Source of the DNA: an uncultured Ruminococcus sp.
GTDB taxonomy: Bacteria > Bacillota_A > Clostridia > Oscillospirales > Ruminococcaceae
NCBI GenBank assembly: GCA_900315975.1
Contig: ONBA01000029.1
Span: forward strand, 1 to 32,531
Direction of reading: 5' to 3'
DNA: 32,531 nucleotides
In this document: positions 24,262 through 30,559 of the stretch, piece by piece
How positions within the stretch are numbered: the stretch's first letter is position 1
Layout: every line of letters begins with the position of its first letter
Notes under the pieces: generated by a model
The model's input: only the letters and a program-made list of their open reading frames with translations
What the model was told of the DNA's origin: nothing
Database searches by the model: none
Program-made: the position numbers and the translations under genes

Positions 24262-24906
24262 TTGAAAAAGAGTATTTATGGAGTAACACTGTCGGATGCA
24301 GTCGTAAAAGCAGTCGATGAGCGTGCCCGAAAACTTGGTATCAGCCGTTCGGCATTGATAAATCAGATTCTTGCAGAGAAGCTTTCGTGTGTTACACCCG
24401 AAATGCGCATGAACGAGATTTTTGACTCGATAGAAACTATTGTTGACGGCATAATTTCCGCACAGCATCAGCGTTCAGCGTCACTGCTTACGATGCGGAC
24501 TTCGCTTGAATACAAGTACCGCCCGACGATAAGCTACAAGGTCGAGCTTGACCGCGTACCTTCGGAGTTTGTGGGAACTTTGCGTGTGCAGATACGTACA
24601 CAGAGCGAACAGCTGACTGACCTGTTCAACAGCTTTTTCCTGTACAGGATAAAGTTTGAAAGGGGAAGGTTTGCGGAAATGGGGATAGAATTTCCCGAAT
24701 GTGAGCTTAGTTCCGGAAAATTCGTGCGAAGACTCCGCAAGCCGCGCTCTATTATAATTGAGGACGATGGAATGGCAATTGCTGAGTACATCAAAGACCT
24801 CGACTTTGCTATTAAAACTTTTCTTGCCGACCCTTCCGGCTTCGGAAGTGTTGCTCAGGAACTCGAAAAAAAGACCGCTTCTACGCTTAGTACCTATAGA
24901 TTGTAG
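24262..24906 (+). CDS. Ribbon-helix-helix (CopG-like) protein with unknown C-terminal domain
   Basis: The start is TTG at 24262: AAGGAGG (24247-24253) lies eight bases upstream and the promoter excludes the in-frame TTG at 24211. The 214-residue product begins with a beta-strand and two helices (about 4-40; S-I-Y-G-V-T-L-S, then L-G-I-S-R-S-A-L-I-N-Q-I-L) typical of ribbon-helix-helix DNA-binding domains. The remaining 150 residues, including a charged R-Y-K-V-E-L-D-R-type region and a basic segment K-F-V-R-R-L-R-K-P-R, match nothing I know. It is longer than ordinary antitoxins and no toxin gene adjoins it. It may be a transcription factor. Codon endings are mixed, intermediate between the two halves of the window. 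Confidence 0.75.
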   Translation: MKKSIYGVTLSDAVVKAVDERARKLGISRSALINQILAEKLSCVTPEMRMNEIFDSIETIVDGIISAQHQRSASLLTMRTSLEYKYRPTISYKVELDRVPSEFVGTLRVQIRTQSEQLTDLFNSFFLYRIKFERGRFAEMGIEFPECELSSGKFVRRLRKPRSIIIEDDGMAIAEYIKDLDFAIKTFLADPSGFGSVAQELEKKTASTLSTYRL

Positions 24907-24945
24907 CGTATTATCAGGCGGAAGTGTAATAATATAAATGTAGAT

Positions 24946-24963
24946 GCAGGGAGAGTTCCCTGC
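24946..24963 (+). promoter_or_regulatory. Hairpin in the clpB leader
   Basis: GCAGGGA/TCCCTGC (24946-24952, 24957-24963), a 7-bp stem with a 4-base loop, stands three bases before the AAGGAGG ribosome site of clpB. No CtsR or CIRCE heat-shock operator is visible. It may affect mRNA stability or translation. Confidence 0.45.
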
Positions 24964-24980
24964 GAAAGGAGGATTATGCT

Positions 24981-27575
24981 ATGAATGCAGAGAAATATAC
25001 ACAGAGGTCAATAGATGCAGTCAGAAAGGCTCAGAGTATTGCGGTTATGCAGTCAAACAGCGTCATAGAGCCGGTTCATCTTCTTGCAGGACTTGTTAAA
25101 CAGGAAAACGGTCTTATCCCTCAGCTCCTCAAAAAAATGAACATCGACCCCGATATGTTCGACAGGGAGACTGATAAGAAAATTAGTCTGCTCCCGAAAG
25201 TTACAGGAAGCGGCAGAAGCAGTAATATCGGCATTTCTGCTGAGTGCGACCGCGTTCTTACCGTCGCTGAGGGTATTGCTGAAAATATGAAGGACGAGTT
25301 CGTCTCGGTAGAACATATCATGATAGCACTCGTGGATTCTAAAGACAGAGACGTTTCTGCTGTAATGCAGTCGTTCAATATAAACCGCGACCGCTTCCTT
25401 ACCGCACTTATGGAGGTGCGCGGCAATACTCGTGTTACTAACGAAAATCCCGAGGATACCTACGATGTCCTCACGAAATACGGTCAGGAGCTTGTCGGTC
25501 TCGCACGCAGAAATAAGCTCGACCCTGTTATCGGACGTGACAGCGAGATTCGCAACGTTATCCGTATCCTTTCACGTAAAACCAAAAATAACCCCGTACT
25601 CATCGGTGAACCCGGTGTCGGTAAAACTGCTATCGCAGAGGGTCTCGCTCTGCGTATCGTTGCCGGAGATGTGCCGGACAGCCTGAAGGACAGAAAGGTG
25701 TTCTCTCTCGATATGGGTGCTCTTGTTGCTGGTGCGAAGTACCGCGGTGAATTCGAGGAGCGTCTCAAAGCTGTGCTTAATGAGATAAAAAACAGCAATG
25801 GTCAGATTCTCCTGTTTATTGATGAGCTTCACACTATTGTCGGTGCGGGAAAGTCCGACGGTGCTATGGACGCAGGCAACCTCTTAAAGCCTATGCTTGC
25901 AAGAGGCGAACTTCACTGCATTGGTGCAACTACTCTTAACGAATATCGCCAGTATATCGAGAAAGACCCCGCTCTTGAACGTCGTTTTCAGCCTGTTATG
26001 GTCAATGAGCCGACTGTTGAGGATACTATCTCTATACTGCGTGGTCTAAAGGAGCGTTACGAGGTTTTCCACGGTGTAAAAATCAGCGATAATGCACTTA
26101 TTTCTGCCGCTGTTCTCTCTAACAGATACATCACCGACCGATTCCTGCCCGATAAGGCTATCGACCTAATCGACGAGGCTTGCGCTACTATACGTACCGA
26201 AATGGACTCGATGCCTACTGAGCTCGACGAGATAAACCGTAAAATGATTCAGCTTCAGATAGAGGAGACTGCCCTCAAAAAAGAGAATGACAGTATCTCT
26301 CAGGAACACCTCGGCGAGATTCAGAAGGAACTCTCTGAACTGCGTGAAAAGTTCAACGCTATGAAGGCTAAATGGGAAAACGAAAAGAATGATATTTCGT
26401 CAGTTCAGAAGCTCCGTGAGGAAATTGAAAAGATAGGCGGCGAAATCGAAAAGGCTAAGCGTGAGTACGACTTCAACAAAGCCGCTGAGCTTGAATACGG
26501 CCGTATGCCGGCTCTGAAAAAACAGCTTGAAGAAAGTGAACGTCAGGCTGAACAGGACCTCAAAGGTGAACGTCTGCTCCGTGACAGGGTAACAGAGGAC
26601 GAGATAGCTAAGATAATCTGCCGCTGGACCGGTATCCCCGTTGCTAAGCTTATGGAGGGCGAAAAGGAAAAGGTTCTCAGACTTGATGAACTCCTTCATA
26701 AGAGAGTAATCGGTCAGGACGAGGCTGTTACTAAGGTCAGTGAGGCTATTCTCCGTTCGCGTGCGGGTATTCAGGCACCCGACAGACCTATCGGTTCGTT
26801 CCTCTTCCTCGGTCCTACGGGTGTCGGCAAAACCGAACTCGCTAAGGCACTCTCGGAAATCCTTTTCGACGACGAACGCAATATGATTCGTATTGATATG
26901 AGTGAGTACATGGAGAAATTCAGCGTCAGCCGCCTTATCGGTGCGCCTCCCGGATACGTTGGATACGATGAGGGCGGTCAGCTTACTGAGGCAGTCCGCC
27001 GCAAGCCGTATTCCGTTATTCTCTTCGATGAGATCGAAAAGGCTCACCCCGATGTGTTCAATATTCTCCTGCAAGTCCTCGATGACGGCCGTATCACTGA
27101 TTCTCAGGGCAGAACTGTCGATTTCAAAAATACTATCATTATCCTTACTTCTAACCTCGGAAGTCCCTATATCCTTGAGGGTATCGGCGAGAACGGCGAA
27201 ATTACTGAAGAGGCAAGGTCTCAGGTCGAGGCTCTGCTTAAACAGCAGTTCCGTCCCGAGTTCCTCAACCGTCTCGATGAGATAATCTTCTATAAGCCGC
27301 TCGCTAAGTCCGAGATAATGGGCATTGTCGAACTTATGCTCAATGACGTTCAGAAACGTCTCGATGATAAGCATATACGCATAAATATAACCGATTCTGC
27401 CAAGACTTTTATCGTTGACAACGGTTATGACCCGAACTTCGGCGCGCGTCCGCTAAGAAGATTTATTCAGCGTAAGGTCGAGACTTTGATCGCTAAGAAG
27501 ATTATCGGAAGCAACGTTTCTGCCGGCGATACTATTACTATCGACGAATATAACGGTGCTCTCATCGCTGAATGA
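24981..27575 (+). CDS. clpB: ATP-dependent disaggregase ClpB
   Basis: Heat-shock AAA+ chaperone that, with DnaK, resolves aggregates. The 864-residue protein has the double Clp N-domain (1-145), the first ATPase module with G-E-P-G-V-G-K-T (209-216) and L-L-F-I-D-E-L-H, an M-domain coiled coil (about 405-525), which distinguishes ClpB from ClpA/ClpC, and the second module with G-P-T-G-V-G-K-T (611-618), I-L-F-D-E-I-E-K and the C-terminal G-A-R-P-L-R-R. AAGGAGG precedes the ATG. Third codon positions are strongly T/C (GCT, ATC, CTC), unlike the A/G-ending plus-strand genes of the first 23 kb, partly because of high expression, partly perhaps because the strand asymmetry flips. Confidence 0.97.
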   Translation: MNAEKYTQRSIDAVRKAQSIAVMQSNSVIEPVHLLAGLVKQENGLIPQLLKKMNIDPDMFDRETDKKISLLPKVTGSGRSSNIGISAECDRVLTVAEGIAENMKDEFVSVEHIMIALVDSKDRDVSAVMQSFNINRDRFLTALMEVRGNTRVTNENPEDTYDVLTKYGQELVGLARRNKLDPVIGRDSEIRNVIRILSRKTKNNPVLIGEPGVGKTAIAEGLALRIVAGDVPDSLKDRKVFSLDMGALVAGAKYRGEFEERLKAVLNEIKNSNGQILLFIDELHTIVGAGKSDGAMDAGNLLKPMLARGELHCIGATTLNEYRQYIEKDPALERRFQPVMVNEPTVEDTISILRGLKERYEVFHGVKISDNALISAAVLSNRYITDRFLPDKAIDLIDEACATIRTEMDSMPTELDEINRKMIQLQIEETALKKENDSISQEHLGEIQKELSELREKFNAMKAKWENEKNDISSVQKLREEIEKIGGEIEKAKREYDFNKAAELEYGRMPALKKQLEESERQAEQDLKGERLLRDRVTEDEIAKIICRWTGIPVAKLMEGEKEKVLRLDELLHKRVIGQDEAVTKVSEAILRSRAGIQAPDRPIGSFLFLGPTGVGKTELAKALSEILFDDERNMIRIDMSEYMEKFSVSRLIGAPPGYVGYDEGGQLTEAVRRKPYSVILFDEIEKAHPDVFNILLQVLDDGRITDSQGRTVDFKNTIIILTSNLGSPYILEGIGENGEITEEARSQVEALLKQQFRPEFLNRLDEIIFYKPLAKSEIMGIVELMLNDVQKRLDDKHIRINITDSAKTFIVDNGYDPNFGARPLRRFIQRKVETLIAKKIIGSNVSAGDTITIDEYNGALIAE

Positions 27576-27715
27576 ACCGTTTTTCCCTTATTACCGCTTG
27601 TAACGTCAGTGTAACACGTTAACGGAAAATAGCCAAATCCTATGGTAGTTTTCTATAAAAACGAACTTGCTGAATGCCGTAGTATCGGTCGAAATGTCAT
27701 TTTTCCCCAAATTCC

Positions 27716-27744
27716 TTGACAAATACGTACAAAGGGTATATAAT
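27716..27744 (+). promoter_or_regulatory. Consensus promoter of hup
   Basis: Exact TTGACA (27716-27721), 17 bases, exact TATAAT (27739-27744). The 205 bases between clpB and hup hold otherwise only a weak inverted repeat (AACGT/ACGTT, 27602-27620) without a T run. Confidence 0.9.
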
Positions 27745-27780
27745 GCAATTATAAAATTTAAGAATATGGAGGATACAGAT

Positions 27781-28056
27781 ATGACAAAGACTGAACTTAT
27801 CAGTGTTGTTGCTGAGAAAACTGACTTCACTAAGAAGAATGCTGAGGCTGCTGTAAATGCAGTTGTTTCCGCTATCACAGACGCTCTTGCAAGCGGCGAA
27901 AAGGTTTCTATCGTTGGCTTCGGTACTTTTGAGGTTCGCGACAGAAAGGAAAAGCAGGTTATCAATCCTCAGACTAAGAAGATGATGATCGCTCCCGCTT
28001 CTAAGGCTCCCGCTTTCAAGGCTGGACAGGCTCTCAAGAACGCTGTTAACAAGTAA
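27781..28056 (+). CDS. hup: DNA-binding protein HU
   Basis: A 91-residue nucleoid protein bending and compacting DNA. The helices M-T-K-T-E-L-I and the arm region G-F-G-T-F-E-V-R-D-R are diagnostic. The arm tip carries N-P-Q-T-K-K-M-M-I rather than the common N-P-x-T-G-E. The ATG at 27781 has a GGAGG site; an upstream in-frame ATG (27667) precedes the promoter and is excluded. It is cotranscribed with the basic protein that follows 21 bases later. Confidence 0.96.
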   Translation: MTKTELISVVAEKTDFTKKNAEAAVNAVVSAITDALASGEKVSIVGFGTFEVRDRKEKQVINPQTKKMMIAPASKAPAFKAGQALKNAVNK

Positions 28057-28077
28057 TTTCACGGAGGTATTTTAATC

Positions 28078-28419
28078 ATGGCTGCTATTAAAAAGGATGT
28101 AAAGGCTGCTGAGACAGTAACAGAAACTAAGGTTGCTGCTGCAGAAGAGAAAAAGGCTCCCGCTAAAAAGGTTGCTGCTAAGAAGCCCGCTGCTAAGACT
28201 GCTGAGAAGAAGACAACAGCTAAGAAGGCTGCTGCTGTTACTGAGAACGTTTACGTTCAGTACCTCGGCTCTGAGATCACTTCTGCTGATCTCATCGCAA
28301 AGGCTAAGAAGGAGTCAGGTGTTAAGTCTCCTAAGACTGTTAATGTTTACGTTAAGCCTGAGGAGAACAAGGTGTACTACGTTGTTGATAACAACGCTGG
28401 CAGCTTTGACCTCGTTTGA
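28078..28419 (+). CDS. Lys/Ala-rich H1-like protein (DUF6465-type)
   Basis: A 113-residue protein in two parts. Residues 1-55 are a low-complexity Lys/Ala tail with repeated K-K-A-A/A-K-K-P-A motifs resembling eukaryotic histone H1 tails. Residues 56-113 form a compact domain (V-Y-V-Q-Y-L-G-S-E-I-T...V-N-V-Y-V-K-P-E-E-N-K-V-Y-Y-V-V) matching the DUF6465 type. It follows hup without a terminator between them, which suggests a chromosome-associated role; this is inference. Start: ATG after a GGAGG site. Codons are T-rich, as in hup, fitting high expression. Confidence 0.8.
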   Translation: MAAIKKDVKAAETVTETKVAAAEEKKAPAKKVAAKKPAAKTAEKKTTAKKAAAVTENVYVQYLGSEITSADLIAKAKKESGVKSPKTVNVYVKPEENKVYYVVDNNAGSFDLV

Positions 28420-28438
28420 TAATAGTTTTATAATAATG

Positions 28439-28466
28439 AAAGCCGCAGTTTTTACTGCGGCTTTTT
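28439..28466. terminator. Terminator of the hup operon, bidirectional
   Basis: A perfect 11-bp stem (AAAGCCGCAGT 28439-28449 with 28454-28464) and a T tail; it also serves the convergent gene on the minus strand. Confidence 0.92.
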
Positions 28467-28477
28467 CTTTTGTTTGG

Positions 28478-29290
28478 TTATCTGTGTCCGCCGCTTCCGC
28501 CGTGATGACCTCCGCCTCCGCCGTGGTGACCTCCTCCGGAACTGGATTCGATTTTGGTGCGGGTGGTGTAGGTACGTATGAATGTATCACTCTTTTCGGC
28601 AAAATTGGTCTCTTCGCTTGATACGTATATTCGCGGATTCGTCTTGTCTTTGAACTTGTATGAGCTCTTTCCGACAAAATATCCGATAAGCGTTACTATC
28701 AGCCAGCCTGCGCCTCCAAACGGTAACAGACGCAGATAACGCGTATCGTATTGCCTCTTGTATTTCTTCAGCTGGTATAGAAATTCCTCTATGCCAAGCT
28801 TTATATCGGAATGGTGTTCGGCATAGTTGCCTTCGCTTGAAGAGGGGAGATAATCGTAGGTAGCCTCTCGCATGGCATCAGTCTTGCCCGAATACCACTG
28901 TATCGCCTTTCCGCTTGTGCATACATAGTCGTATGCGGGAGTCTTTCCGCTCATGTCGATAAAGAAGAATACTCCGTCTGTGTATGCACCGAACAGTTTG
29001 TCGTATGCATCACCGCAGAATGTGGGAGTTGTGCTGTCGCTCATGCGGAAGTTTTCGCCTGCAATGAATATGTAAATGTTTAGTCCCAGCTTCTCTGAAC
29101 ACTTCTGAACCTCTTGGTTCAGTTCGTAAAGCTCGTCCTCGTTGTCGCTGAATACTCCGAAATCGTCGTCAACACATGAGTAACCGTAGCCTGTGTCTTC
29201 ATTGTAGACGTCGTACGCGGAAGCTGTCATAAGCGGAAGTATCGCTGTCAGTGTGAGCAGTGTAACTAATGCTGATATTATTTTTTTCAT
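28478..29290 (-). CDS. TPM-domain membrane protein with Gly/His-rich tail
   Basis: A 270-residue exported, membrane-anchored protein. A signal peptide (1-25) is followed by a TPM (TLP18.3/Psb32/MOLO-1) domain (about 28-175, with D-D-F-G-V-F-S and G-V-F-F-F-I-D-M-S), one transmembrane segment (about 190-210) and a basic tail ending in repeated G-G-G-H-H motifs (about 250-270). TPM domains act in membrane protein repair or as phosphatases in other organisms; the role here is unknown. The Gly/His tail could bind metal. Translation overlaps the upstream zinc-ribbon gene by 4 bases, so the two proteins probably work together. Confidence 0.85.
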   Translation of the reverse strand: MKKIISALVTLLTLTAILPLMTASAYDVYNEDTGYGYSCVDDDFGVFSDNEDELYELNQEVQKCSEKLGLNIYIFIAGENFRMSDSTTPTFCGDAYDKLFGAYTDGVFFFIDMSGKTPAYDYVCTSGKAIQWYSGKTDAMREATYDYLPSSSEGNYAEHHSDIKLGIEEFLYQLKKYKRQYDTRYLRLLPFGGAGWLIVTLIGYFVGKSSYKFKDKTNPRIYVSSEETNFAEKSDTFIRTYTTRTKIESSSGGGHHGGGGGHHGGSGGHR

Positions 29291-30345
29291 ATGAAGAACA
29301 GTCCTCCAAGTAATCCTAATATTCCGCCTATTATGCCAATCCCTGAGGAGAATGCCGCGAGTTTCGGCTTTGAGAGCGGGGGAGTTCCGGCAAGTTTACC
29401 GGTCTGACCGTTCAGCGCAAATTCGTATATCTTGTCTTTGTATTTGTATGACATGAACCACACCGGCAACATCATGTACTGCCAGTCTGTTCTCTGCACG
29501 TTGTAATTCTGTCTGTCGGGACGCACGCTCGTATAACCCTTGATGCTTTCGTCAATTATACTCTTGCCTGCGGATACCGCTCTTTCACGTATACGCGGAA
29601 ATACTCCTGCTTTGTCTACGTCGTACTTGTCGGCATAAAATCCGCTGAGATACGACATTGAAAAGTCTTTGAGGTCGTTGTAGTTAAACGGTTCTATCGC
29701 TTCCATGAGGAGGTCATCTATCTTGCTTTCGCCGTCGGCAGGGATTCCCTTCGTGAGTACCTTCGCATTTCGCACTATTCGGTACTCCTTTGTCTCGGTA
29801 TAACGGTAGCTTCCGGATGTCCAGTGACGTACCTTCTTGCCGATTCCGGCATAGTCTATCTTCATGTCACAGTCCGCTACCCAGAAGGGGACATACAGTC
29901 CGGTCATCTTTTCAAGCTGTTGGCTCGATTTGAAGTCGCTCGGTAAAAACCACCGCTTTCTGCACCAATTCTTGAACATTTCAAGTGCCTGTTCGCGCGT
30001 GTAGCGGAATCCTATTACTTTGTTCGGCTTGTAGTCACCGGTCAGCTTTCCTGCAAGTATTACCGGATTGTGGCAGTAATAGCAGAATAACGCGGTCTGT
30101 TGGTCGTCTGCCATTATCTGTGCGCCACAGCTTGTGCAGTGGTAGAGGTTTGTGTGTTCTTCAAATTCGTCCTTTGCCTCTTCGGCGGCTTCGTCTGTGG
30201 GGAGTGCTTCTATTTCTGCGTATATTTTTTTGATGTCTTCTATCGTGAATGCACTGTCACAGTATTCGCAAGTTACATTCTGCGATACGGGGTCGAATTT
30301 CAGGTCGGCTCCGCAGTTGGGACATTTATACTCTGATGCTTCCAA
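29287..30345 (-). CDS. Double zinc-ribbon protein with C-terminal membrane segment
   Basis: A 352-residue protein starting at TTG (30345), eight bases after AAGGAG; no ATG fits. It has two zinc ribbons, C8-x2-C11/C26-x2-C29 and C70-x2-C73/C88-x2-C91, an acidic spacer, a soluble middle (about 100-320) with W-F-L-P-S, V-P-F-W-V-A-D-C and M-L-P-V-W-F-M-S-Y-K segments, and a Gly-rich hydrophobic C-terminus (about 332-352). Clostridial genomes contain similar TFIIB-type zinc-domain proteins without known function. It is cotranscribed with the TPM gene. Confidence 0.8.
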   Translation of the reverse strand: MEASEYKCPNCGADLKFDPVSQNVTCEYCDSAFTIEDIKKIYAEIEALPTDEAAEEAKDEFEEHTNLYHCTSCGAQIMADDQQTALFCYYCHNPVILAGKLTGDYKPNKVIGFRYTREQALEMFKNWCRKRWFLPSDFKSSQQLEKMTGLYVPFWVADCDMKIDYAGIGKKVRHWTSGSYRYTETKEYRIVRNAKVLTKGIPADGESKIDDLLMEAIEPFNYNDLKDFSMSYLSGFYADKYDVDKAGVFPRIRERAVSAGKSIIDESIKGYTSVRPDRQNYNVQRTDWQYMMLPVWFMSYKYKDKIYEFALNGQTGKLAGTPPLSKPKLAAFSSGIGIIGGILGLLGGLFFI

Positions 30346-30368
30346 TTTGTCATCTCCTTCTGAAAATG

Positions 30369-30394
30369 TATCACCTCATTTGAGTGCGGTGATA
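30369..30394. promoter_or_regulatory. Inverted repeat in the leader of the zinc-ribbon/TPM operon
   Basis: TATCACC (30369-30375) and GGTGATA (30388-30394), 12 bases apart, lie between the promoter start point and the ribosome site. It could be an operator or an mRNA hairpin. Confidence 0.45.
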
Positions 30395-30413
30395 TTCTAA
30401 AACGTATACTCCT

Positions 30414-30442
30414 ATATTACCATAAAATATGTTATTATTCAA
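30414..30442 (-). promoter_or_regulatory. Promoter of the zinc-ribbon/TPM operon
   Basis: Minus-strand TTGAAT (30442-30437), 17 bases, TAATAT (30419-30414). Confidence 0.65.
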
Positions 30443-30485
30443 GACTTTAATACAAATAGTTGCAAAATATGCTATAACTGCAAAG

Positions 30486-30531
30486 CAAGTCCGGGACAAC
30501 CCCTTCTTATGAAAGGATTGTCCCGGACTTG
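30486..30531 (-). terminator. Terminator hairpin after the xylan enzyme gene
   Basis: A perfect 14-bp stem (CAAGTCCGGGACAA 30486-30499 with 30518-30531) with further pairs toward the loop. The minus-strand tail is CTTTGC, so the T tract is poor, but the stem is strong. Confidence 0.75.
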
Positions 30532-30559
30532 TTTATTGAACTGAAAGGAATGTTATACG

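Noticed and set aside
24262..24906. Toxin-antitoxin system at the ribbon-helix-helix gene
   Set aside because: The protein is 214 residues, and both neighbours (small RNA region, clpB) lack a toxin-like gene.
26400..27374. A 324-codon minus-strand frame inside clpB
   Set aside because: Antisense shadow of the conserved second ATPase module of ClpB; no promoter or ribosome site.
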